Assembly: GCF_021462225.1 (NCBI RefSeq)
Contig: NC_061794.1
Span: forward strand, 14,773,784 to 14,837,783
Length of the DNA stretch: 64,000 bases
Origin: Girardinichthys multiradiatus
Taxonomy: Eukaryota > Chordata > Actinopteri > Cyprinodontiformes > Goodeidae
Reading direction: 5' to 3'
Shown: piece after piece, positions 23,139 through 33,299 of the stretch
Numbering within the stretch: position 1 is the stretch's first letter
Layout of the letters: every line of letters starts with the position of its first letter
Program-made: the position numbers and the translations under genes
The notes under the pieces: generated by a model
Told to the model about the DNA's origin: nothing
Seen by the model: the letters and a program-made list of their open reading frames with translations, nothing else
Databases searched by the model: none

Positions 23139-24964
23139 ATGGAGGGAACATCCCAGACTGCAGCTGGAGATGTGTGTATGGTGGAGGACCCCATAGGAAT
23201 GCAGGCACAAGAGGTGATTGGGTCAGCGATTCTGTTGTCCCCAGAGGAGCGTAAAGGTCTCGGTGACTATGGCATTGAGCAATGTGAAGCTTCAGAAGTT
23301 GCTCCAAGTCATTAAAAACCCACCGAAGGACAGACGGGTCTCAGATGTGTTAGGACAGGTCACTGTTATATCAGCGAAGGTTAATGTTGGAAGTTGACCA
23401 GCGCGTTAAACTGCACTTCGAACTGAATGATACTTTGCAGACAGTGGATGTCCTTAGAGGTGAAATAACGAAATAACAGAAGTTGGAAATAGATTGGAAG
23501 CAATACAGGGTAGCCATGCCACCCCTCCCCCCCTAGAAGAATGGGGGGACGAACCGAGACCCACCTCACAGGTTGAAACCTTTGGAGGTGAGCCACACCT
23601 GCGAAACCCTGAGAGAACCTGCAGGTCAGATCTGGAGGATGTAGAAGCTGCTCTCCAGAGATTACCTTTCCAGGCTCATAGGGTTCCCCATACATCCACC
23701 GAGGCAAGAACAGGTGTAAGTAGTCAGAACAGGTTCAGTGGTGCGGTGCCCCACCCCACTGCAATCAGCAGCCATGAACGGTACCTAGCTGGGGACCCAG
23801 CAGGTGTAAATAGTTCACGGCTCAGATGCGAGCAGCCGTCAAACGTGACTCGCAGTACGGTCCTCTACGATCCCTCACCTCCGCCAAGGCGACAGGAGTG
23901 CCGCCCCTGGGATTCAGGTGGTTCCTACCGCCCTCAACCGCTGCCCAAGACCCGAGTCCAGGAAGCACAGGGCCCACCATTATACCGGGAGCAGCCTCCA
24001 CTGCCTCCTCCGAGGATGAGGCGGGATGCACTGATACCCCCTGAGTGCAGCCGGAGTGAACTCTCCGATGATGACTCAGATGGACCGGGACCAATCCCTG
24101 AGAGTGGATTGCGCACCCGCCAGCTTGAGTCCCTTGCCAAAGACATAGAGCGTTTCGACCCTAATAATGCAGAATCAAACATTGATGATTACCTTAGGGA
24201 AGTTGAACGCTGTCTTCTAGATTTGTACTGCCCATCAGCACGGGAGAAACTGAAGCTCATCTGGAAGACAACATCCAGGAGCGTCCATGTTTTCATGGAG
24301 AGCCTGACACCCGCAATCCGAGACCGTTATTCAACCCTTTGCGAAGCTTTAAGGGAAGAATATTCTGTGTACACGGACCGGGCCTCCGCCACACTTGGTG
24401 CTTTCACTATCCAGCAGAAGAAAAGCGAAGCACCCAGGGAGTATTACTGGCGCTTGAGAGCCGTTTACTTCCAAGGACGCAATGCGCCCGGCATTGAGGA
24501 GGAACATGCTTTTAAATCCCTGTTCCTCCACAACCTTCATGAAAGTGTGCGATACGATGTTACTATGTATTGCAGAACCAAGGCCATGAGCATGCAAGAG
24601 ATCCGCAAATATGCTCAGATGGCGTGGGAAACACGTGCTCGCCCGACCAAGGGATCGGAGAGCGAGGTTAGGGTTTTACAGGTCCAGTCTGAAAGAACCA
24701 GCCATGCGTTGGAAGGTCAGGAAATGCCTTCAACCAGAATCCATGTGAAGAACAGGTTCAGGGAACAACGTAGGTTTGGTCAGCTGGACTGGGGGGGGTG
24801 GTACTGAATACCAACCACAGTCAAAGTTGCCGGACCACTTCCGGTCGAACAGACGACCTGACCATCACGTGAAGCCTAAAGGTAAACCTGATGGAAAAGG
24901 GTGGAACCAACACGCAGAAGTGATTATGGGGAAAAGATGGAGGAGGCCTTACGTAAGATGGTGA
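23139..24964 (+). pseudogene. Gag-like structural polyprotein, frameshifted
   Basis: A plausible start is the ATG at 23139 (MEGTSQTAAGDV). That frame is broken by frameshifts and stops between about 23310 and 23490. The main frame then runs to 24807 (437 codons from 23494). Its first ~200 residues are proline- and arginine-rich. Residues ~209-382 form a helical capsid-like domain with blocks ESLAKDIERFDP, DDYLREVERCLLDL, STLCEALREEY, 'ASATLGAFTIQQKK', 'YYWRLRAVYFQGRNAPG' and 'SLFLHNLHESVRYDV'. Another frame change near 24790 leads into a basic C-terminal tail. No CCHC zinc knuckle is visible. Gag would assemble the particle and bind RNA. The blocks resemble Gag of fish gypsy/retrovirus-like elements; function is lost. 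Confidence 0.75.
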
Positions 24965-25065
24965 CAGAAGCAGTGCGTCAGGCCACCACGCCCCCACAAC
25001 CCTTGAAACAGGAAGCCGACCCTCCAGTTAAACCAGACCAAAACTTCCCGTCAGCATGACTAGGC

Positions 25066-26469
25066 GTGGACCCAGTCTCCACAGCCATCAGAGTCTACCT
25101 GATCGGATGGGGAGACAAACCTGGGAAACTCCAAGAACCCCTTGGGACCTCTCCAAGAGAAACACCACAAACCATTGCTCCAAGGTTCTTAGGTAAACTG
25201 AACCATAATGAACATATAGGTTACCTATACTATCTCACCAGTATAGGAGGACATGTCAAACTGAGGTCCCATTTTAAAACAGGATCAGAGATCAGCCTGA
25301 TGTTCTCGGTCTCATTTGAGGAGGTGAGTAGAACCATGCTCTCCCTCAGTAAACCACTTCAGGCTGAAGCTTGTGATGTAAGCATCACCAGCTGGGTGGA
25401 GATGGACATCACACTCAAAGACATGGCTCTGGTACACCCCAGCTATATGTGCACATTAAACAAAGAGCTTTTTCTTGGTGGCCAGGACCTGCTGGACAGG
25501 CTGGCCCCACTCATTGACTGCCACCAGAACCAACTCTGGGTCCAGGCGGAGGTGCAAAACCCACTGGGTTTAAGCAGCAAACCTCTCTTTGTGGCCAACC
25601 AGATCACCAGCTTAGAGGAGCCCGAAGAACCTCTCAGGCCCTCATCAGAGCCGGTCATGTGCACCTCTGAGGCACAGCTGCACCCAGCCATCCAGGAAAC
25701 TCCTGCCAGATGCAGTCATGCATTGCTTGGCTCTTTAAAGAACCCAGGTGTGGACACTTACAACCCCAAAGTGGTGGAAGGTGTACACTTGGAAACCATG
25801 TTCATACCAGAAGTGCTACTAGCATTCTGGCTGGGAAATCCATCAACCATTAGAGAGCTGTATGACCGTTTGTGCCAAAAAGACCCCCTTGTAACTGAGG
25901 CACAACACAGCCACACACTTCTTTTAATAGACGGGCTCCGCCCTCTCCTCAAGACAGCCAGTGTGCAGATTGGTATCAAACAGCTCTCCCATGCTGTGGA
26001 CATTGTTCCAACAGACCAAAGGGGGGTCACGTTATCTGACGCCCATTACTCTCCTGTAGAGTGCCATAGGAGCTACAAAGCCACACTCCACACCCTCCAA
26101 CAGATGGCGCACTGGCCTCCAACGTCTTACGACACCCAGGTCTACATCAAAGGATGTTTAACCTGCTGCCAGTTTCAGCCATCCCTGCCAATCAGTCAAC
26201 CTCTGCTTCAGCGAAGGGGGGTTACATTACCTTGGTTCCACCTTCAGATCAACTGGGTCAAACCAGCTCCAAAATTAACAGGAGGTAACAAATTCCTCCT
26301 AACTGTGACATGCAGCTTCATTAAGTGGGTTGGATGCTTGTCAGAAAAGGTTGACACCATCATCCCAGCTGCTGCACGTTTGCTGAACCAGATGAAGTCC
26401 TACATCGAACTCTCCTCCCCAAGAACAGAGCTTGTCTCCATGTCCAGGAAAGGAGAGACTAGTGCGTAG
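25066..26469 (+). pseudogene. Pol relic: protease and integrase pieces, RT deleted
   Basis: One 467-codon frame joins two distant parts of pol. Residues ~60-200 match a retroelement aspartic protease and the segment after it: the active-site triplet appears as KTG in 'HFKTGSEISLM', where D-T/S-G is expected, and 'LGGQDLLDRLAPLIDC' follows. Residues ~330-450 match the integrase zinc-binding domain ('YIKGCLTCCQFQP', the C-x2-C pair) and the start of the core, where 'LQINWVKP' has asparagine in place of the first catalytic aspartate. The whole RT and RNase H region is missing between them, and integrase stops before its second aspartate. Because the join stays in frame, the deletion leaves a long but non-functional ORF. 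Confidence 0.75.
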
Positions 26470-26530
26470 GACCAGTTAAATAGGTGCATGTTTCATGAAC
26501 TCACACTAACATGCACTAATCACTAACAAC

Positions 26531-26542
26531 TTTCTTCAACAG
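26531..26542 (+). promoter_or_regulatory. Candidate splice acceptor before env
   Basis: A pyrimidine-rich tract ending in AG ('tttcttcaacag') lies shortly upstream of the env-like frame. Retroviral env is normally expressed from a spliced RNA, so the position is suggestive. The motif is short and common in AT-rich DNA. Confidence 0.3.
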
Positions 26543-26589
26543 AAACAGTTAAACATAGAACTACCTTCTAGGACACAGACTTAAACTGA

Positions 26590-27784
26590 AAGTTGGCACC
26601 GTGGATACTGTAAACTTACACTCCACTCTTATTAACAATACCCTGCATGCACTGCAAACCCTCACAGAAGTGGTCAGGAATGATTTGATGTACACACAGG
26701 TTGTAAGAGATTTGATGCAGGACCTGATTAGGGAAGTTGGTTCATCGGTAGACAGCCTAACCGAAGGACGGATACCCACTTACCTAGTTCCGCTGGATTT
26801 GGTAGAGAAAATCCTAAAGTCCACCACAACAGACACCTTGCAACCTCCACAAACCCCCCCCCAGCTTATAGCTTAGGCAGTGCAATCTCAATTTTCGTCA
26901 ATCCGGATAACCTAGAGATAGGATTTATGCTCAATCTTCCTATCATCGAAAGAGCAAATGTATACAGACTTAAAACAGTGTTAAATGTCGGGTTTTGGAA
27001 GGAAAACACACACGTACAACTAAAAACCCCATCACTCTTGGCTTACCACGAGGCCGACCCAAAGCTTTATTTGATTCCCAATTTAGACCTGTGCACCAAA
27101 ACCAAGGACCTCCATTGGGTGTGCCCGAGTAACCCGTTTATTAGAGATGTCACCGATTACATGTGTGGTTTAAGGGAGGGAGCTCCCGAACAAAATTGTC
27201 AGGCAAAGATAACTCTGAAGGATGTAGGGTTAGAAACCAAGGTCGAACGTGCGGGTAACCGATGGCTTGTTAGCACACCAGTAACAGAAGCCTTGCTATC
27301 CTACGATCAGCATGACACCGTTACCAGAATAAAATTATCCAACCAAACAATGTTCGTCTCCGTACCCCAAGGTGCACTCCTACATCTCGGGGACATAATC
27401 CTTCATCACCTTAATCTCGATCGATATGATACAGAAATTGAAATTATGGATGCCTTCAAGGGATATAATTTCAGCATTGACGCTAGTATTGAAAAACAAC
27501 TGATAGTGGAAGGTACCAAACAGATTAAGTTCAGCCTCACCCCTGCGGAATTAAGCTTCACACCTCTCCCTCAGTTCCCCCGGCGAACAGAATGGACAGA
27601 AACCCACAATATGACCGTTATGGTAGTTCTCCTTGTAATCGGGTGGGTCGTGATGGCAGGAATGGCACACACCGCATACAGACAGGTTAAGCGTTTACAG
27701 GTCAGGATTGATTCCCTCACATTCATTCCCCCATGGTTCATAGCACCGCCTTTGCCAATGACACAGCCAGGGCCCAGAGCCTAA
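26590..27784 (+). pseudogene. Env-like membrane glycoprotein relic
   Basis: Two frames join into one protein. The first (26601-26876) is a heptad-like, leucine-rich helical region ending in PTYLVPLDLVEKIL. The second, open from about 26855 and running to 27784, begins near 'PAYSLGSAISIF' and 'NLPIIERANVYRLK', then has a cysteine-bearing ectodomain ('HWVCPSNPF', 'DYMCGL', 'EQNCQAK'), potential N-glycosylation sites (NQT, NFS, NMT), a membrane segment at about 27609-27680 (MVVLLVIGWVVMAGMA) and a ~40-residue tail. The frame changes at a run of nine C residues near 26856-26865. The N-terminus, where a signal peptide and fusion peptide would lie, is absent. A heptad region followed by a Cys-rich ectodomain and one anchor suggests a fusion glycoprotein; the precise relative is not established. 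Confidence 0.7.
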
Positions 27785-28771
27785 TAGAAGTTGGACGAAT
27801 AAGCTATGAACCATGATTTTGTTTTTGTTTTTTTTATATACATATATATGTACGATATCTTTTATTGTTGTTTCATTTTGTCTCAGGGTTACCAAAGCTG
27901 ATGACCAAGGAATGTAATGATGACATGAATGTATTGTCCTGTATTTTCTCATTGAACAACGTAGAAAGGTATGAGTTTAGTCAGAGTTTAGTCCTGCCCA
28001 GGCTGACCTCTACTCTGCCCAGGCACAGGTTTTGAGGAAACATATAGCACATTTCTTCATTAAAAATTAATATTGAAAAGCTTATTTATTCTCAATCACA
28101 CTCTCCAGCGATACAGTTGGATTACATAAAACTGTCCATTTATTCTGGTTAACCTTAATATCACCTGAAATGTTAAATCAATTTTCAGTAACAATTAAAA
28201 TAATAACATAAACTGTTAGAAATCACTTGTGTTAAACGTTCACTGTGATGACTGCCAGCGGAAGCTCAGTGCCGGGAGTCCGGTCAGATTTCTCCAAGTT
28301 TAGCTCGGCTCACCGCCGGTAGGGCTGGCGAGGCGAGCCAGTTACTACGCCGGGAACGGAAAACTCCGAACACATCGGAGCACGTTTGAAATTAAGCGAT
28401 GTCTAGATAAATCAAGCAGATATTTCACGTCTACATAGTTATATTCCCGCACTAAAAACATTGTAGAAGTTAATTTGTGTCACAGAAAGTGTAATTTTCC
28501 ACAATTTACTCACAGCTTTTGCTGCTATGGTCCGCCATGGTTTCCCCTGCTTGACATAGCAACAATGACCTGCTTCAACCCGCAATAAATGATGGGAAAT
28601 GATGGGCTGCGAAGGACACTCATGACCCATCATTCAAATTGGGCAAAAGAAGGACACATTTGTCGGCCGCATTTGAGGAAGTCTCGGAATGATTCATGAA
28701 TTGGGACAGCCTTCATCGCCACACTGACTTCCGGGTCAGCCTCGGCGTTGGTACATTCCCTTTCCGTTTGA
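27785..28771. other. Non-coding, partly GC-rich, unassigned
   Basis: After the env stop comes AT-rich sequence with no polypurine tract or LTR that I can find. From about 28230 to 28770 the base composition becomes GC-richer with CpG-containing words ('ccgccggtagggctggcgag', 'cggccgcatttgagg'). This looks like part of a repeat or a promoter-like patch, but I cannot assign it. Confidence 0.4.
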
Positions 28772-29352
28772 TTTTCTGAAATGTAAATTTGTTTTCTGAA
28801 ATGTAAATTTGTTTTCTGAAATGTAAAAGTGTTTTCTGAAATGTAAATTTGTTTTCTGAAATGTAAATTTGTTTTCTGAAATATAAATTTGTTTTCTGAA
28901 ATGTAAGTGTTTTCTGAAATGTAAATTTGTTTTCTGAAATGTAAAAGTGTTTTCTGAAATGTACATTTGTTTTCTGAAATGTAAAAGTGTTTTCTGAAAT
29001 GTAAATTTGTTTTCTGAAATGTAAAAGTGTTTTCTGAAATGTAAATTTGTTTTCTGAAATGTAAATTTGCTTTCTGAAATGTACATTTGTTTTCTGAAAT
29101 GTAAAAGTGTTTTCTGAAATGTAAATTTGTTTTCTGAAATGTAAAATGTGTTTTCTGAAATGTAAATTTGTTTTCTGAAATGTAAATTTGCTTTCTGAAA
29201 TGTACATTTGTTTTCTGAAATGTAAATTTGTTTTCTGAAATGTAATAGTGCTTTCTGAAATGTAAATTTGTTTTCTGAAATGTAAATTTGTTTTCTGAAA
29301 TTTAAATTTGTTTCGCATCTTGTTAAATTGTTTTCTGAAATGTAAATTTGTT
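28772..29352. repeat. 20-bp minisatellite, about 29 units
   Basis: The unit 'ttttctgaaatgtaaatttg' is repeated head to tail with an exact 20-bp period. Variants replace the last seven bases by 'aaaagtg' or 'acatttg', and a few units are shorter or longer by one or two bases. The array becomes irregular at 29300-29330. Because 20 is not divisible by 3, every frame cycles through all phases in 60 bp. With no stop in the minus-strand phases, two long overlapping minus-strand ORFs (28713-29318 and 28736-29365) result; both read the same 20-residue motif. These are artefacts of the repeat, not genes. Confidence 0.95.
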
Positions 29353-31394
29353 TCAAATTTAACACCTTAACAAGCCAAAGCCAATTTTACAGAGTTGCCC
29401 TTTAGCCCAGTAGGGAGCTTTGAAAATTTGCTCTGAGTTGGCATTTTTGAGAACAAAAGCTTCTGCACCCAACCACAGAGATTCCCAGTGATCTTTTTAT
29501 CAAATAAGAGAGCGACATTGCCCTCTGTCAAATCAGTTACTCATCACCCATCATTCCAGTGCGGGGGTTTTTAGTGTTGGCACTGGTAGTTAATCACCAG
29601 TACCTCTGTGGCTTTCCTAAATGTACTCATCCTGCCAAAGACTCCATTGCCTTATTAAAGTACAGTCACAGAGGCAGATCTGTCACGAGGTAGGAAGCGG
29701 CAGCCCATGGAAGGAGATGAGGGGCAAGTGACAAGCAAATTCATTACACCACTTTTGTTGATGGCGTTGTAAAACAGAATGTGAGATGTGGCGCAAAGGT
29801 CACCTGCACGCTTGTTGTTGCTGTTAAGGAAGGATTTGAATGAACAGGAAAGCAGGTGGCAGTGTTTTGATCCTCCACTTGCATCTGCTAAGCTTATTGA
29901 TTTTCTCCATAGATTCATGTGTTACAAAAAGCGCTGTCTATTTTATCTGGGCCACCAGTGTGGTGGTGCTTTTTCAGGCCATAAACAAGGAGGTATTTGT
30001 GAAGTGGGGCCTGTTGCGAGCTCCAAATGACTAAAATATAAATGTTATGTAATTTAAGTGTTGGAAATGTATCTCTCAGCAGTGGCAGAAGAAAACAAAA
30101 GGTGCAGCGGTAAAACTATATGGATACATTGTAGAAGACAGTGCTGTCATAGAGACTTAAAGAGAACCTTTTGGGGGTTTTAGCCAAAGTGTTTCAAATA
30201 TTAGCTACTGCACATTGTCCTGGAGACTTTACATTCATTTTTGACATGACCATTATTTAATGGTAATCTCGCTCTTGAAAGAAATGTACAATGTTGTACA
30301 CAACAATTAATGTACAAAGTACATTAATTGTTGCCTCCATGAGTAATTGTTAATTTTTTTTTTCCAGAAGGCTTCCTTAGTGCATCCTATGCAAGTAGAA
30401 CACACAACACAACATTAACATAAGAAGACATGCTGCCTTAGATAAATAACGACCTAGTATCACCTTCCTATTCATTTGATTATGCAGCATACTAACATGT
30501 TACATGTTCTTTGGCATGTCACAACTCTAAGATGCTATATAGTCCAGATCTGCACCACTACTTTGGAATTGGCACAAATATCACTGCAATAACACAATAA
30601 TAGCTTTGTTTATTTATATACAATGCTAGAGACACTCTCTGCCTACAGTGCTGAAGATTTGTTCACCTCAGCATGCTGAAAGGTTTAAAGTGGGTCCATA
30701 GGCAGGGGTCTGATCATTTTTTGATAATTCAGTGAATAATTATTTGACCATTTTGGGACATTCCTAGAGATGTGTGATATAAAACAAATCCACAGTTGAA
30801 ATCATGCAAATAAATAAGTAGTAAAATATCTTTATTGAACATTCGCAAGAATACTAAATAAAACTGAATGAAAAATGTATATAGACCTAGATCCATGATG
30901 TGCAAAGAAATCCTTCAAATAAATTTTTTTTAAATTGTTTTTTAATTGGGATCTCTTGAGAGATTATGACCTAGCAATATCTTATACAACAAAAACTGCC
31001 TGGTCATTTCTTTAACTCAAATACGTATTTCATGCTATGGTACAGACATTGGGCTATTTTAACCAACAAACTGCTTTAAAAAGTTTGAAGCGGTTTGTTG
31101 GATTTAAGACGAGACTAGAGGGAGTACCAGGATTTTTTTTCAAACTAACATTATGAACTAAACAATGATCTGAATGGTAAATGGTAAAATGTTTCTGTAT
31201 AAAAATGTATAAATGTTTAGCCGACACAGGTTCAGCATTCAACCTTTGACCATATAATTATTCATAAATTGGGCAATATTTAATATAGTGTTTTATGTTG
31301 AAAATGAATGTTAGTATGCAGAATCAATTGTATGTCAGTAAAGGTTTTATTAGAACCTTGGAGTTTGTTTTTATATTTCATCATTCATTCTGGA
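29353..31394. other. Non-coding; one perfect hairpin
   Basis: No gene or known transposon is recognised in this AT-rich stretch apart from the hairpin at 30301-30333. Short frames near 29655-30030 overlap on both strands and show no domain. Confidence 0.4.
30301..30333. repeat. Perfect hairpin, 15-bp arms and 3-base loop
   Basis: The arm 'caacaattaatgtac' is followed by 'aaa' and its exact reverse complement. Such a symmetrical AT-rich hairpin may be a tiny foldback element or a chance structure. No transcript signal adjoins it. Confidence 0.9.
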
Positions 31395-31445
31395 TGGTGG
31401 CACATTTTATGGCATTGCTGCCTTGCAGCTAGAGGGTCCTGCTGA
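31395..31445 (+). repeat. Fragment resembling the SINE at 37893
   Basis: Short block 'cattgctgccttgcagctag' plus 'agggtcctg' matches the head of the repeat at 37893-38259 ('ctgttgccttgcagcaagaa', 'ggtcctg'). It is too diverged and short to bound precisely. Confidence 0.4.
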
Positions 31446-31659
31446 GTCAAACTCATAACCCAACTCCGTTGTGTGAAAGCAACCCCGGGCTAGATTGATC
31501 CATATTTGACACCTGGCTGGGTAAGCACAGTAACCCAAATTGGATTGTTTTTGACTCAGCAGTTTTAAGAGTGTAGGTGCAAAAGACAACTTTTAGCATC
31601 CTCTATTTGATAAAACTGAGACATTTACAGCAAATAGCTAGTCTAGGTGTGGCATTATT

Positions 31660-31702
31660 TAATTTCCCTTTGGGATTAATAAAGTATTTTTGAATTGAAT
31701 TA
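31660..31702 (+). mobile_element. 3' tail of a Rex1/Babar-like LINE
   Basis: 'ctttgggattaataaagtat' followed by 'ttttgaattgaatt' is the same 3' end as on the minus strand at 12256-12310. Only the last ~43 bases inserted here, a severely 5'-truncated LINE copy. Confidence 0.75.
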
Positions 31703-33299
31703 AGCTTAAAACCATTTTATAAGACATAAAAAGCAACCTTTAATTTCAGAAAGTCTAGTCATTTATTCAAGTGATTTATTAAAAACATTATAAATCCTAT
31801 TATATTTGCATTAGATTGCTATTTAAAAAAACGTGTGTTGTTATTTATCTAATATATCTACTTGTTTATGTGAGGGAAAAATAAAGGCAGCAAAGCCAAC
31901 AAATTTGTATTTACTCAAATTACTTTAACATCTTTCTTTTTTACACCATCATTATTTATGTGACATATAATTACTCTGGTTGGATACCCTTAACACTTTC
32001 CATTCCGCAATACAAGCTATTGCAGAGCAACTCAATCCTTTATTTATCACAGACTGTAATGTAAAACAGGCACAATGTAATGCAAATGAAAGGTGATTTA
32101 AATGTTTATGAAATATAAAACTGACATTTTTTAAACGTTTTAGTTGTTTTAGAGTGTCAAAAAGTTCACTTTGTCTTTGGCCAAACTCAGAGCAGCTGTT
32201 AGCCTGAGAAATAATCTGTATATCAAAGTGAAGACATGAAGAGATTTGGCTGCTGGTAAGGTAAGATACTGCCTTGTCATTACCACAGAATTCCACTTTA
32301 AGATAAAAAGAAGAGATGCAAATTACATAAACAAATTAGAGGCAGACTGTTAAAGTCGGTTGTTTTAGAAACTTATTTCTTTGTAAATTGAAACCATGTC
32401 AGCAGCATACCATTCTGCATATATTGTGTGTCTGGTATTGTAATCTGTGTTATAAAAAACCGATATAAGCTATCACAAAAGAAGTGTTTAGATGCAACAG
32501 TGAATGGCATGCGGAGCAAACTGGACAATTAATGGCCTCGGGATAGTGGTGCAGTGTAAGTTTTGTAGAGCCAGAGTAAATCCCAGGAGTTAAAAATGTC
32601 ATCAGGTGCATTACTAAACAGATATGTTTTCATTTCAGGTGGGTGGCTTTGTAATGCTCATAGCACACTTATTGCTGGAAGGGATTTAATTTACTTAAGG
32701 GAAAACTGCATACAAAGTACAAACTAAGAAAAAATAGAAAAGAGTAAAAGAATCATTTAGAAATTTCAGGAACTACATCAAGGTGATTAAGATGCACACG
32801 GCATTCCTAAGTTCCTTCAGAACTAGACATCCATCAAAGGATAGAGTTTTTCACTTACTCTATAAATTTATAGAAACTTCATTTCTATTAATCATGGTGT
32901 GATATGATTAAATGTTTTTTTGCCAACCAAAAGCACCTAACATGCTCAATATCCAGTTATTAATGTTATAACCTTTTGCATTTTTATTTTTTTATCAACA
33001 CATGACTCAGCGATTTACAAATGATTTAGCAGTCCCGCCATGGATACGGCTGCTCCTGTGCAGGTCTGAATCTCTCGTAATAAAATATAGAGATGTTGAC
33101 ATTTTCAGAATATAGCCAAATATATATAACTGTGAGACTCATTACCTGCACTAAGTTACTTAATTGATCCCAGAGTGATGCAAACCATTGGCTGCTCTCC
33201 TTGATTCTTTAGTATGAGTGTCTGAAACATGCAAGCAAAGCAAAATGCAATAATTACTGCTGGTGCAATACAGTAAATGTTTAATTGGTCCACGTTTGT
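31703..33299. other. AT-rich non-coding, nothing recognised
   Basis: No gene, RNA or repeat assigned. Confidence 0.4.

Larger units (their letters stand above)
20545..27784 (+). mobile_element. Endogenous-retrovirus-like LTR element with an env-like gene
   Basis: Order on the plus strand: putative 5' LTR (about 20545-21888), a primer-binding site (21891-21908), a long leader with a 55-bp tandem repeat, gag remnants, protease and integrase remnants with RT and RNase H deleted, and an env-like gene with a C-terminal membrane anchor. I cannot find a 3' LTR after env, so the element is truncated on that side and no target duplication can be read. Every coding part is damaged by frameshifts or deletions. 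It appears to be inserted into, or joined to, the chromovirus relic to its left. The assignment combines visible motifs with family recognition; a precise lineage needs a search. Confidence 0.75.

Noticed and set aside
23822..24182. Minus-strand and alternate-frame ORFs over the gag-like region
   Set aside because: They arise from the proline/arginine-rich coding bias of the gag frame and have no independent support.
28772..29352. CRISPR array
   Set aside because: A contiguous 20-bp tandem repeat without spacers is a minisatellite.
28713..29365. Two ORFs of 201 and 209 codons on the minus strand
   Set aside because: Both are created by the 20-bp minisatellite, which has no stop in those phases. 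They encode the same 20-residue motif and have no domain.
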